From: CAVVAH01 sp963746175
GTDB taxonomy: Bacteria; Actinomycetota; Actinomycetes; JACCUZ01
Assembly: GCA_963746175.1 (NCBI GenBank)
Contig: CAVVAH010000001.1
Coordinates: forward strand, 1,278,384 to 1,342,383
DNA: 64,000 nucleotides
Direction: 5' to 3'
Shown one piece after another: positions 56,175 through 64,000 of this stretch. Numbering within the stretch: the stretch's first letter is position 1; each line of letters begins with the position of its first letter. A program made the position numbers and the translations under genes. Under the pieces are notes generated by a model. That model was not told the origin of the DNA, made no database searches, and worked only from the letters and a program-made list of their open reading frames with translations.

Positions 56175-56699
56175 TCAGGCGGCGTAGCCGCTCGTGGTGG
56201 TGCCGCTCTCCGACCCGGCGGCCGGGCCGTCGCCGTCGCCGTCGCCGCGGTGGCCGCCGCCGAAGCCGCCCTGCTCGATGCCGGTGACGGTGAAGGACTT
56301 GTCCACCTCGACGGTCACCGGGGTGCCGTCGGCCTTGGTGAGGTGCGCCTCGTAGACGCCGTCGGAGTCGGTCTCGATCCGGACCACGGTGGCGCCCGGG
56401 TACTTCGCGAGGGCGGCCTTCTCGACCTTGTCCGCGGTGGTGCCGGTGAGCAGCGTCTCGTCGCTGCGCTGCGGCTGCGACGGGTCGGTGCTACCGGTCC
56501 CGTTCGGCGGGGTTCCGGACTGGCTGCTCGACGTGGAGCCCGGCGTGGTGGTGCCGGTGGAGTCGGCGGCGCTGGCGGTCAGCGAGCCGGCGAGCAGGCC
56601 GCCGGCCACGAGCCCGGCCGCGGCGAACGCTCCGGGGCGCCCCCAGCGGGCGAGCGCGCTCCTGGGCTGATCGGCGTCGGGGGTCTGCTGGTCGTCCAT
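56175..56699 (-). CDS. PepSY-domain membrane protein
   Basis: A 174-residue protein with an N-terminal anchor or signal (GAFAAAGLVAGGLLAGSLTA), a Ser/Thr/Pro-rich linker, one PepSY-like domain (DKVEKAALAKYPGATVVRIE, GVYEAHLTKADGTPVTVEVD) and a Gly-rich tail. PepSY domains are found in secreted inhibitors or sensors at the cell surface. ATG with GAGAGGA upstream. Confidence 0.82.
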   Translation of the reverse strand: MDDQQTPDADQPRSALARWGRPGAFAAAGLVAGGLLAGSLTASAADSTGTTTPGSTSSSQSGTPPNGTGSTDPSQPQRSDETLLTGTTADKVEKAALAKYPGATVVRIETDSDGVYEAHLTKADGTPVTVEVDKSFTVTGIEQGGFGGGHRGDGDGDGPAAGSESGTTTSGYAA

Positions 56700-56818
56700 G
56701 TCTGGGTCCTCTCGTCGTCCGGGCCGTCGGTCGGCCGGTCTGAGAGGAGGTTCGTGACGCGACCTGTCGGCCGGCGCCGAGCGACCTGGCAACCGGCTGG
56801 CAACACCGCGGAGGGCCT

Positions 56819-58144
56819 TCAGCCGCGCCAGTGGAAGTGCGGCGGCTTCGGGCTGCACGCGGCGTACGCCTTCGCGCGCATCGCGTCGCGGACGTCGCGC
56901 CACCTCTTCAGGTGCGCCAGGTTGTGTGCCTCGGCGGGGTCGGACCGGTAGTCGAAGAGTTCCTGCTCACCGGTGTCCCACTGCACGTACATCCGGTGCC
57001 GGGTGCGCCAGCCGCAGTACGCCGGGCGGTCGTTGTAGCCGTCCATGGCCTCGAGCACGAAGCCCTTGCGCTGCTTGCGGCCGAGGATGTCGAGCCCGTC
57101 CGTGCGCATCGACGCACCGGTCGCGGTGGCGATGGTGCGCGCGATGTCGACGTTCAGGACGATCCGGGTGCTCGTGGTCCCGGGCTCGGTGTGGCCGTCC
57201 CAGCGCAGCACCATCGGGATCGCGGTGGAGTCCTGGTACGGCGAGTCCTTGCCGATGATCGTGTGCTCGCCCCAGAAGTATCCGTTGTCCGACATGAAGA
57301 CGAACAGCGTGTCCCGCTCGCGCCCGGTCGCGGCGAGCGCCTGCACGATCGAGCCCACCGCGTCGTCGATCGACATGAGGGTCTCGAGCTGCCGCTGCCG
57401 GGTCAGGTCGACGTCGGCCTGGGTGAAGTGCGTCCGCTCGCGCATCCAGCGCGGCATGGACCTCAGCGGCTGGTAGAGCGTCGGCGCGGTGTACTGCTCG
57501 AGCTGCCCGTCCAGCGCGCCGAGGTGGCGGGGCGCCGGCTTGTACGGCGAGTGCGGGCCGTACGGCGCGAAGTAGAGGAACAGCGGCTGGTCGGCCGGTG
57601 TCGTCGCGATGAACTGCGTCGCCCGCGAGGCGAGCACGTCGGTCGAGTAGTCCTGCGGCTCGGTGCCGTAGTGGCTGCCGTCGCTCAGCCGGTACTGGTA
57701 GTACGAGCCGTGGTTGGACAGCATCGCCGCGAACGTGTCCCAGCCCGGCGGCGTGTAGCCCGTGGGTGCGTACTTGCCGAAGTAGTTGAGGTACTTCCCG
57801 ATCAGCGCGGTTCGGTAGCCGACGCCCTGCAGCGCCGGACCGAGGGTGCGGTCCTCGAGGCCCAGCCGGTGGAACCGGCGCCACCCGCCGTATCGCGCGC
57901 CGCCGACGTCGCCGTTGCCGAACAGCCGGCTGCTGTGCGCGTACAGCCCGGTGAGGATGGTCGAGCGCGACGGGCAGCACAGGGACGTGGGCACCATGGC
58001 CCGGGTGTACGTCGTGCCGCGGGCGCGCAGCAGGCTGTTGACGTTCGGCATGGTCTGGTACGTGCCGAACCGCTGGTCGTCGGTGAGGATCAGCACGACG
58101 TTCGGCCGGTGGTCCGCGCCACGCGCTGAGGCGGACGAGGTCAC
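56819..58144 (-). CDS. Sulfatase 1 (catalytic part)
   Basis: A 441-residue type I sulfatase: PNVVLILTDDQRFGTYQTMP holds the metal-binding Asp pair, and LCCPSRSTILTG is the CxPSR motif whose first Cys becomes formylglycine. Further metal ligands lie in FVFMSDNGYFWGEH, with the catalytic His nearby. This frame has no signal peptide; one is encoded just upstream in another frame (58141-58299), overlapping by four bases. Paralogue of sulfatase 2 (58442-59869), with shared blocks throughout. Likely secreted in the functional form. Confidence 0.9.
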   Translation of the reverse strand: MTSSASARGADHRPNVVLILTDDQRFGTYQTMPNVNSLLRARGTTYTRAMVPTSLCCPSRSTILTGLYAHSSRLFGNGDVGGARYGGWRRFHRLGLEDRTLGPALQGVGYRTALIGKYLNYFGKYAPTGYTPPGWDTFAAMLSNHGSYYQYRLSDGSHYGTEPQDYSTDVLASRATQFIATTPADQPLFLYFAPYGPHSPYKPAPRHLGALDGQLEQYTAPTLYQPLRSMPRWMRERTHFTQADVDLTRQRQLETLMSIDDAVGSIVQALAATGRERDTLFVFMSDNGYFWGEHTIIGKDSPYQDSTAIPMVLRWDGHTEPGTTSTRIVLNVDIARTIATATGASMRTDGLDILGRKQRKGFVLEAMDGYNDRPAYCGWRTRHRMYVQWDTGEQELFDYRSDPAEAHNLAHLKRWRDVRDAMRAKAYAACSPKPPHFHWRG

Positions 58145-58299
58145 GCCGGCCGCGGAGCGCGGCGGGCGGCGGGCGCGGCCGCCACGTCGGGGGCCGCGGA
58201 CGACGAACCCGGTCCCATCAGCACCAGCACCAGCCCCGCGACGACCGCTGCCGGACCGCAGGAGCCGAGCAGGCGTGACCGGGTGGCGCGGTACAGCAT
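58141..58299 (-). CDS. Signal-peptide segment of sulfatase 1, in a different frame
   Basis: A 52-residue frame starting MLYRATRSRLLGSCGPAAVV with a hydrophobic core, then a Gly-Ser-rich and Pro/Ala-rich stretch (SSSAAPDVAAAPAARRAPR). It ends in a TGA that overlaps the GTG of sulfatase 1. In sulfatase 2 the equivalent segment is fused in frame. A one-base loss in the source or the sequence would separate the two; less likely it is a real short gene. Confidence 0.6.
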   Translation of the reverse strand: MLYRATRSRLLGSCGPAAVVAGLVLVLMGPGSSSAAPDVAAAPAARRAPRPA

Positions 58300-58441
58300 C
58301 GGAGCGGGTCCCCTCGTGTGGTGGCGGCCGGGAGCACGAGTTCCCGCTGACGGCCGCGTTGGACAGTACGACGCGGATGTCACGTGCCTGGTTCGGCAGC
58401 GCCGCGCTTTGCCGGACCGTGATCTTCGGTGGTGCGCTCGG

Positions 58442-59869
58442 CTACCAGTCGAAACCGGGCGGTTCCGGGCTGCAGTGCGCGGTGGCCTGGGCCCGCATCC
58501 GGGCCTGGACGTCGGCGACGGCCGGGTCGCCGGCCAGGTCGTGCTGCTCGAACGGGTCGTTCTGGTAGTCGTACAGCTCGCTGCGCCCGCTGTCGTACCG
58601 CACGTACATCCAGCGCTGCGTCCGCCAGCCGCAGTACGCCGGACGGTGCCGGTAGCCGGCCATCGCCTCGAGCGGGAACCCGCTCCGGCTCTCCGACGTC
58701 AGCAGGTCGATGCCGTCGGTGTGCATCGCGGCCCCGGTGGCGCGGGCGATGGTGCCGGCGATGTCGACGTTGAGCGCCAGACGGTCGTCGACGACGCCGC
58801 GCCGGGCGTGACCGTCCCACCGGATGACGAGCGGGATCCGGATACCGGCGTCGTAGGGGTTGTCCTTGCCGACGAGGCCGTGCTCGCCCCACAGGTACCC
58901 GTTGTCGGACATGAAGACGAACAGCGTGTCGCGGGCCCGGTCCTCGCGCCGCATGGTGCGGACGATGGACCCGACCGCCTCGTCCACGGAGCGGAGCGTG
59001 ATGGTCTGGCCGCTGCGGATGGCGTCCTGGACGTCCTGGAGCGACTGGCGCTGGCGCTTCCAGCGTGGCATCGCCGCGAGCTCGGCCTCGGTCGGCGCCA
59101 CCTGCGCACGCAGCGCCTGCGGGAGCACGTCGGCCGGGACCTCGCCCACCTCGCCGGCGTGCCGCGGCGCCGGCACGTACGGGCTGTGCGGGCCGTACGG
59201 CGCGAACATCACGAACAGCGGCTGGTCGTCCGGCGTGTTGCGCACGAACCGCTTCGTCCGGCGGGCGAGGACGTCGGTGGAGTAGTCGTGCTCGTCGAGG
59301 CCGTGGTACGTGCCGTCCGTCAGCCGGTACCCGAAGTAGGCGCCGCGGGAGTACTTGAAGGCGGTGAAGGTGTCCCAGCCGGGTGGGGTGTAGCCGTCCG
59401 GGGAGAGCTTCGAGAAGTCGTTGAGGTACTTGCCGAAGAAGCCGGTGCGGTAGCCGCGCGCCGACAGCGCCGTCGCGATGGTGCGGTACTCCATGCCGCG
59501 CCGGTGGAACTGCGCCCAGCCGCCGAAGCGTGAGCCCCCGACGTCGCCGTTGCCGAAGACCCGGGTGTGGTGCGAGTAGAGCCCGGTGAGGATCGTCGAC
59601 CGGGACGGGCAGCACAGGTTCGTCGGCACCATGCCGTTGGTGAACCGAACCCCCTTCGCGGCGAGCCGCTCGTTGACCTCGGTCATCCCGGCGAGGGTGT
59701 CGGCGCGCTGGTCGTCGGTCACGATGAGGACGACGTTGGGCCGCGGGTGGTCGACGCCGGCGACCGCACCCGCAGGCGGCAGCCGCAGGTCGCCGGGCGC
59801 CAGGGCCGCCAGCACGAGTCCGACCGCCACCAGCAGGACGCCGAGCAGCCGCCCCGGCCGGCGGAGCAC
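58442..59869 (-). CDS. Sulfatase 2, secreted
   Basis: A 475-residue type I sulfatase with an in-frame signal peptide (RLLGVLLVAVGLVLAALAPG). Metal-binding RPNVVLIVTDDQRADTLAGM, the formylglycine motif LCCPSRSTILTG and FVFMSDNGYLWGEHG are present. The two sulfatases share more than half of their residues by eye (for example GNGDVGG, YTPPGWDTF, MFAPYGPHSPY versus YFAPYGPHSPY), so they are tandem duplicates. Substrates are unknown. GTG start. No formylglycine-generating enzyme gene lies in the window. Confidence 0.92.
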   Translation of the reverse strand: MLRRPGRLLGVLLVAVGLVLAALAPGDLRLPPAGAVAGVDHPRPNVVLIVTDDQRADTLAGMTEVNERLAAKGVRFTNGMVPTNLCCPSRSTILTGLYSHHTRVFGNGDVGGSRFGGWAQFHRRGMEYRTIATALSARGYRTGFFGKYLNDFSKLSPDGYTPPGWDTFTAFKYSRGAYFGYRLTDGTYHGLDEHDYSTDVLARRTKRFVRNTPDDQPLFVMFAPYGPHSPYVPAPRHAGEVGEVPADVLPQALRAQVAPTEAELAAMPRWKRQRQSLQDVQDAIRSGQTITLRSVDEAVGSIVRTMRREDRARDTLFVFMSDNGYLWGEHGLVGKDNPYDAGIRIPLVIRWDGHARRGVVDDRLALNVDIAGTIARATGAAMHTDGIDLLTSESRSGFPLEAMAGYRHRPAYCGWRTQRWMYVRYDSGRSELYDYQNDPFEQHDLAGDPAVADVQARMRAQATAHCSPEPPGFDW

Positions 59870-59904
59870 GAGCGGACGGAGCGGCGACGGTGTCGACAGG
59901 GTGC

Positions 59905-60318
59905 TCAGAGGTACAGCCCCGTCTGGTCCCCGGGCGCGAGGTCGTCCTGCAGCCGCTCGGCCGCGACGGCGTGCACCTCGCGCTCCCGCAGCAGCACGTA
60001 GTCGTGACCGCGGACCTCCACCTCGGCCCGGTCCTCCGGGTCGAAGAGCACCCGGTCGCCGACCTCGACGGAACGCACGTTGGCGCCGACGGCGACGACC
60101 TGGGCCCAGGCCAGCCGCTTGCCCATCTGGGCGGTCGCGGGGATCACGATCCCCCCGCTGGACCGCCGCTCCCCCGGCTCGCCGTCGAGGTCGACCAGCA
60201 GCCGGTCGTGCAGCATCCGCACCGGCAGCGGGCTGCCGAACGTGCCGTGGTCACGGTCGTCCGACCTGCCGACGGGCACGGCGGACGGGCCGGTAACCGG
60301 CTGGGGGCGGGGTGTCAC
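59905..60318 (-). CDS. GroES-like (Cpn10) protein with N-terminal extension
   Basis: A 137-residue chaperonin-10-like protein. The Cpn10 core runs from VRMLHDRLLVDLDGE through the mobile-loop end SSGGIVIPATAQM, AQVVAVGANVRSVEVGDRVL to YVLLREREVHAV. A 33-residue polar extension precedes it. No groEL is next to it, so it is probably a secondary co-chaperonin paralogue. GTG start. Confidence 0.85.
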   Translation of the reverse strand: MTPRPQPVTGPSAVPVGRSDDRDHGTFGSPLPVRMLHDRLLVDLDGEPGERRSSGGIVIPATAQMGKRLAWAQVVAVGANVRSVEVGDRVLFDPEDRAEVEVRGHDYVLLREREVHAVAAERLQDDLAPGDQTGLYL

Positions 60319-60351
60319 CGCCCGATTATCGCCCAGGGACCGGTGGCCGGC

Positions 60352-60858
60352 TCACCAACCGGCCGATCCCGGGGCTCCCTTGAACGGTCCGACGACCCGG
60401 TCGGTGATCCACCCGCCGTAGAAGCCACCTTCCTGGGGCCGGACCAGTTCGCCGTCGACGGTCACGCGGTCCAGCCGGCCGGGGTACAGCGCGACGTGGC
60501 CGAGCAGCGCCTCGAAACCGGGCGAGGGGCTGCGGTAGGTCCAGGCCGCCCGGGGCGCGGTCCGTCCGCCACCGACGACGTCGAGGTAGGTCGCCGTGCC
60601 CTTGAACTCGCACCAGGTCGTGCCGGGCCCGGCGTCGAGCAGGGCGCCGGGAGCGATGTCGTCCCGCGGCAAGTAGTACGTCGGGGGGTGGCTGGTCTCC
60701 AGCACCCGCAGCGCCCGACGGGTCTCGGCGACGACGACGCCGCCGAGCTCGACGCGCACGAGCTCTCCGGTCGGCTCGACGCGTGGCGGGCGCGGGTAGT
60801 CCCAGACGGACTCCTGCCCGGGGCCGGGCTCGAGCCGGCGGAGCGGTCCGGCGCGCAC
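60352..60858 (-). CDS. DUF427 domain protein
   Basis: A 168-residue soluble protein with the DUF427 core: VRVELGGVVVAETRRALRVL, PPTYYLPRDDIAPGALLDAG, TWCEFKGTATYLDVVGG and the ending DGELVRPQEGGFYGGWITDR. Function unknown. The GTG start shares a base with the stop of the DUF3618 gene (TAGTG). Confidence 0.88.
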   Translation of the reverse strand: MRAGPLRRLEPGPGQESVWDYPRPPRVEPTGELVRVELGGVVVAETRRALRVLETSHPPTYYLPRDDIAPGALLDAGPGTTWCEFKGTATYLDVVGGGRTAPRAAWTYRSPSPGFEALLGHVALYPGRLDRVTVDGELVRPQEGGFYGGWITDRVVGPFKGAPGSAGW

Positions 60859-61154
60859 TAGCGGGAGCGCCGCCAGAGCACCAGGCCCACCACGCCGGCG
60901 ACGGCGGCTGCGAGCACGGCCACCCGGTCGGCGCGCACGTTGCCGCGCTCGTCGACCACCTGCGCCCTGGCCGACTCGACGCCGCGGCGGGCGACGTTCG
61001 CCGGCTTGACCCGGTAGGCGATGGCGTCCACGGTGCCGGCGAGCCGGGCCCTGGTGGCCTCGATCTCGGCCTCGATCTCGGCGGGTGTCCGCGCGGGCGG
61101 GGGCACCGGCTGGCGCGCCTCCAGCCCACCGGGGACTGTGGTGGCGTTCGTCAC
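60858..61154 (-). CDS. DUF3618 membrane protein
   Basis: A 98-residue protein. The DUF3618 block RTPAEIEAEIEATRARLAGT is followed by VDAIAYRVKPANVARRGVE, and a C-terminal membrane segment (VAVLAAAVAGVVGLVLW) ends in WRRSR. These proteins are common in actinobacteria and often sit with phage-holin-like or DUF4235 genes; function is not known. Divergent from bcp; overlaps the DUF427 gene. Confidence 0.88.
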   Translation of the reverse strand: MTNATTVPGGLEARQPVPPPARTPAEIEAEIEATRARLAGTVDAIAYRVKPANVARRGVESARAQVVDERGNVRADRVAVLAAAVAGVVGLVLWRRSR

Positions 61155-61288
61155 GTCGGACCTCCTGCGGGAAGTTGCCTTGTCGTTGGTGCTTTGCCCC
61201 TGATCCTGCCCGGCAAGCCTCCCCCGTGTCGCCTCCCCCTTGCCGCTCGCCGCGTCGCGGCCGACCGCCGGTGGCTAGCGTGGCGGGC

Positions 61289-61756
61289 ATGACGAAGCTC
61301 TCCCCCGGGGACACCGCCCCCGACTTCACGCTGCCGGACGCGGACGGCACCGACGTCTCGCTGTCCTCGCTGCGCGGCCGGAAGATCGTCGTCTACTTCT
61401 ACCCGGCCGCGTCCACGCCGGGCTGCACGACGCAGGCGTGCGACTTCCGCGACAACATCGCGTCGCTGCGCGGAGCGGGCTACGAGGTGCTGGGCATCTC
61501 GCCGGACAGCCAGGTCAAGCAGAAGAAGTTCGCCGAGGCCGAGCACGTGCCGTACCCGCTGCTCTGCGACCCGTCCCGCGAGGTGCTGGAGGCGTACGGC
61601 ACGTGGGGCGAGAAGAAGCTGTACGGCAAGACCGTGATCGGCGTGATCCGCTCCACCTTCGTGCTCGACGAGCAGGGCGTGGTCGAGAGGGCGATGTACG
61701 GAGTGAAGGCCACCGGCCACGTCGCCAAGCTGCGGCGGGACCTCGGCCTCGACTGA
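61289..61756 (+). CDS. bcp: Thioredoxin-dependent peroxiredoxin (BCP/PrxQ)
   Basis: A 155-residue thiol peroxidase. GDTAPDFTLPDADGTDVSL starts the domain; the peroxidatic and resolving Cys are in TPGCTTQACDFRDN, spaced by five as in atypical 2-Cys BCP. STFVLDEQGVVERAMYGVKA ends it. The ATG lies 9 nt after GTGGCGG; no strong Shine-Dalgarno. A large hairpin follows. Confidence 0.95.
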   Translation: MTKLSPGDTAPDFTLPDADGTDVSLSSLRGRKIVVYFYPAASTPGCTTQACDFRDNIASLRGAGYEVLGISPDSQVKQKKFAEAEHVPYPLLCDPSREVLEAYGTWGEKKLYGKTVIGVIRSTFVLDEQGVVERAMYGVKATGHVAKLRRDLGLD

Positions 61757-61773
61757 CCGCCACCGCCGACCGA

Positions 61774-61844
61774 CCTCCGCGAGCGCTGCGAACACGCAGG
61801 GAAATCGGGCGAGAAGCTCTGCGTGTCCGCAGCGCTCGCGGAGG
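61774..61844. terminator. Large hairpin between bcp and tRNA-Leu
   Basis: Two 26-nt arms (61774-61799 and 61819-61844) pair at 25 of 26 positions, starting CCTCCGCGAGCGCTGCG, with a 19-nt loop GGAAATCGGGCGAGAAGCT. It begins 18 bp after the bcp stop and ends 22 bp before tRNA-Leu. No T tract. The likely role is termination of bcp transcription; stem length is well beyond what termination needs. Confidence 0.8.
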
Positions 61845-61866
61845 GGCTCGTAGACTGCCGCGCGTC

Positions 61867-61947
61867 GCGGGAGTGGTGGAATCGGCAGACACACGGCGTT
61901 TAGGGCGCCGCGCCTTCGGGCGTGGGGGTTCGAGTCCCCCTCCCGCA
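61867..61947 (+). tRNA. tRNA-Leu (anticodon TAG)
   Basis: A class II tRNA: acceptor GCGGGAG/CTCCCGC, D arm with GGTGGAATCGGCAGACAC, anticodon stem CGGCG/CGCCG with loop TTTAGGG giving TAG, a long variable arm (CGCCTTCGGGCG), T arm GGGGGTTCGAGTCCCCC, discriminator A. CCA is not encoded. Confidence 0.95.
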
Positions 61948-61960
61948 CGACGACGACTGA

Positions 61961-62685
61961 TCAGGTCGGGCGGACCTCGGCCAGGTGGTCGGCCCAGCCG
62001 TCCAGCTCGTCCGTGACGCCGGCGTCCTGGCAGGCCGCCGCCAGCACCGCCTCGACCCGCCAGGCCGCCTCGAGGTCGCCCTCGAGCATCCGGCGCAGGT
62101 CGCCGAGCACGCCGGACGACACGCTGCGCAGGGGGTGCTGGGTCAGCTCCCAGGCGAGCAGCACGTTGTACGGCCGGTAGCGGCCCTCCAGCGCGAACAC
62201 CGCCTCGAGGAACGCCGCCACCATCTCGGCGAGGTCCAGCCGGGCCGCACCGAGGTCGCCGCCGCGGCTGCTCTTGGCCGCCCGGTACAGGTGGTTGAGT
62301 GCGGCGCCGACAGACGCCGAGGCGACCTCGAGCGCCTGCGCCGGCGGCCGGCGGCCCTTGCGCTGCAACGCCTTCTGGAAACCCCCGTGGTCCACCGCGG
62401 CGTTGAGGTGAGCCAGGTCGTACGCCCGCCAGGAGAACGGCGTGCCCGGCTCGGCGTACGTCGTCCACTCCGACGCCGGGACCACGGAGACGTCCAGCGC
62501 GTCGGGCACCGCGGACCGCCAGCGCGCGACCGCGTCGTCAGCGACCACGAGCAGCCCGTCCCAGTCGGACAGATGGCTGGAGACCGCCTTGCCGCGACCG
62601 CCGGTGAGCACCAGCCCCACGACGGCGGGGTCGGCGTCGGCGGCCGCCGCCAGCTCCGACCACGCCGCCGCGGTGACCCCCTCAT
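61961..62685 (-). CDS. Nucleotidyltransferase-like protein (start uncertain)
   Basis: The conserved frame runs from VTAAAWSELAAAADADPAVV to the stop. VVGLVLTGGRGKAVSSHLSD then WDGLLVVADD resembles the nucleotidyltransferase core (GG/S with an Asp pair), and the rest is helical (AALNHLYRAAKSS, LAEMVAAFLEAVFALEGRY). The best start, ATG at 62685 overlapping the rdgB stop, is one base out of frame at a run of five G, so a missing G is likely. The substrate is unknown; a kanamycin-nucleotidyltransferase-type fold is a guess. Confidence 0.6.
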
Positions 62686-63317
62686 CCGAGCAGCTCGCGC
62701 AGCACGGGGACGAGCGCCCGCAAGGCCTGGCCGCGGTGCGAGATCGCGTGCTTCTCCGCGGCCGGCATCTCGGCCGTGGTGAGGTCGTGGCCGTCGGGGA
62801 CGAACAACGGGTCGTAGCCGAAGCCGTTGTCACCGATCGGCTCCCGGATCACCGCGAGCCGGGCATAAAATCTCCGGAGGTCACCCACTCGCGGCCATCA
62901 GGCAGACAGAGCGCGAGGGGCCGCGACGAACCGTCCGCCGCGATACCCGTCGGGGACGTCGCCGAGCTGGTCCAGCAGCAGTGCGTTTGTTGGCCTCGTC
63001 GCTCTTCGCATGCCCCGGCCCACCGGGCGGACAGGACACCGGGCATCTGGTTGAGTGCGTCCACGCACAAGCCGGAATCATCAGCCAGGGAAGGCAGTCC
63101 GGTGGAAGCGGCCACGGTTGCGCGCGCCTTCAGCAACTGCGTTCCCGGGCGAACGTCAGTTCGGTCTCTGCCGGTTCGTCGAACGGCGGGGTCGAATCGG
63201 CCAGGCCGAGGACCTCGATGTCGGCGAGGGAATCGATGCCCGCCAGGATGGCGGCGCAGCTCGACGCAGCTTCTTCGCGTTGCGGGTCGCCAGGACGACG
63301 CGGCGGCCGGAGCTCAT
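62682..63317 (-). pseudogene. rdgB: RdgB/HAM1 XTP/dITP diphosphatase, broken by several indels
   Basis: The protein can be read only in pieces: MSSGRRVVLATRNAKKL from the ATG at 63317 (GGAGG upstream), then ILAGIDSLADIEVLGLADST, PPFDEPAETELTFARE, KARATVAASTGLPSLADDSG, LCVDALNQMPGVLSARWAG, LALCLPDGREWV, and GDNGFGYDPLFVPDGHDLTT to the stop. All family landmarks (TRNAKK, DDSGL, GYDP, SHRG) are present, but at least five frame changes separate them. The gene normally removes inosine and xanthine triphosphates. Clustering of indels here and in rph points to poor sequence at the right end, not to gene death. Confidence 0.85.
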
Positions 63318-63331
63318 TCGCGCGCCTCCAT

Positions 63332-64000
63332 CTAGCGGCCCAGTGCCGTGTTCTGCAGTTCCTGTCAGGGTGGGCGCATCCGACGGTGCCGAGGTCGAGC
63401 AGCGAGTCGAGGAGGGCGCGGTCATACGGCTCACCCTCGGCCGTGCCCTGCACCTCGACGAACCTGCCGTCGCCGGTCATCACGACGTTGAAGTCGGTGC
63501 TGGGCGGTCGAGGTCCTCCTCGTAGCAGAGGTCGAGCATCGGCACGCCGCGCACGATGCCGACCGAGGACCGCGGCCACCGACTGCTTGAGCGGGTTTCC
63601 CTTGACCGGCGCCGGATTCCGTCAGCGGAGACAGCGATCGCGTCGACCAGCGCGACGTAGGCACCCGTGATCGCCGCGGTCCGGGTCCGCCGTCGGCCTG
63701 CAGCACATCGCAGTCGAGGACGATCGTGTTCTCGCCGAGGCCCTTGTAGTCGACGACCGCCCGCAGTGAACGTCCGATCAGCCGGGAGATCTCATGCGTG
63801 CGGCCGCCGATGCGGCCCTTGACCGACTCGCGGTCCGAGCGGGTGTTCGTCGCGGCCGGCAGCATCGCGTACTCGGCCGTCACCCAGCCGAGTCCGGATC
63901 CCTTACGCCAGCGCGGCACACCTTCGGTGGCGCTCGCCGCGCACAGCACGCGCGTCTTCCCGAACTCCACCAGCACCGAGCCGGCGGCATGGTCGAGCCA
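63332..64000 (-). pseudogene. rph: RNase PH, partial and broken by indels
   Basis: 3'-5' phosphorolytic exoribonuclease that trims tRNA 3' ends. The part nearest the window edge is intact (VEFGKTRVLCAASATEGVPR, GSGLGWVTAEYAMLPAATNT, RSDRESVKGRIGGRTHEISR, IGRSLRAVVDYKG, NTIVLDCDVLQADGG); beyond about 63690 the frame changes repeatedly (AAITGAYVALVDAI, GNPLKQSVAAV, GVPMLDLCYEEDL, TDFNVVMTGDGRFVEVQGTA). A TAG at 63332 follows LQNTALGR. The 5' end lies beyond 64000. rdgB follows 14 bp later, the usual rph-rdgB order. Confidence 0.87.

Noticed and set aside
62849..63136. Separate small genes in the rdgB region
   Set aside because: Each piece matches a successive part of RdgB, so they are fragments of one gene split by indels.

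Overview
The window is 64 kb of very GC-rich, densely coded DNA from an actinobacterium. The best guess is the Nocardioidaceae or a close relative; this is inferred from gene content and order, because no 16S gene is present. Supporting signs are the run folC - DUF4233 - ndk - mreB - mreC - mreD - mrdA - rodA, a clpP1/clpP2 pair next to clpX and tig, an Eis-type acetyltransferase, a mycothiol-type DsbA-fold nitroreductase, an F420/LLM oxidoreductase, an actinobacterial Glu-type RpiB, and many GTG starts with ATGA or GTGA overlaps. Almost everything is chromosomal housekeeping. There is no complete prophage, insertion sequence, CRISPR array or biosynthetic cluster.

Layout. 1-7.6 kb (minus strand): cell-elongation cluster (mreBCD, PBP2, RodA) preceded by ndk and folC. 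7.7-10.6 kb (plus): an archaeal-type valS and a small membrane coiled-coil protein. 10.6-15.0 kb (minus): clpX, clpP2, clpP1, tig (folding and proteolysis). 15.0-20.0 kb: tRNA-Pro and tRNA-Gly, a SpoIIE-type phosphatase, Eis-like acetyltransferase, rpiB, DUF429 and Rv2466c-like genes. 20-35.5 kb: pepN, malQ bracketed by inverted repeats, HNH nuclease, prolyl oligopeptidase, MscS, OsmC, group II haemoglobin, a GH13 glucosidase and an MMPL transporter. 35.5-44.3 kb (minus): secreted protein, NlpC/P60 hydrolase, thioesterase, ettA, ssb and two membrane GTPases. 44.3-48.3 kb: an ArsR-SRPBCC operon with a clear operator, tRNA-Arg followed by a tandem array of tRNA-derived repeats, a pair of small paralogues and a CmtR-like sensor with a cation exporter. 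48.3-61.8 kb: orn, tRNA-His, LLM oxidoreductase, a CHAP protein, MFS transporter, aldose epimerase, cold-shock protein, Nei-type glycosylase, tRNA-Lys, PepSY protein, two sulfatases, a GroES-like protein, DUF427, DUF3618 and bcp. 61.8-64 kb: tRNA-Leu, a nucleotidyltransferase-like gene, rdgB and rph.

Two things stand out. First, the noncoding repeats: (a) four 74-bp tandem units directly after tRNA-Arg(TCT), each carrying the 3' 48 nt of that tRNA; (b) a roughly 380-bp repeat present in inverted orientation on both sides of the malQ block, with a perfect 32-34 nt palindrome and a duplicated 67-bp unit; (c) a related short intergenic repeat at two further convergent gene junctions. Second, several conserved genes (ndk, tig, pepN twice, the SpoIIE-type phosphatase) are interrupted by what looks each time like a single extra base, and rdgB and rph in the last 1.3 kb carry many indels. 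The simplest reading is sequence error, densest at the right edge, so coordinates of those genes are footprints rather than intact frames.
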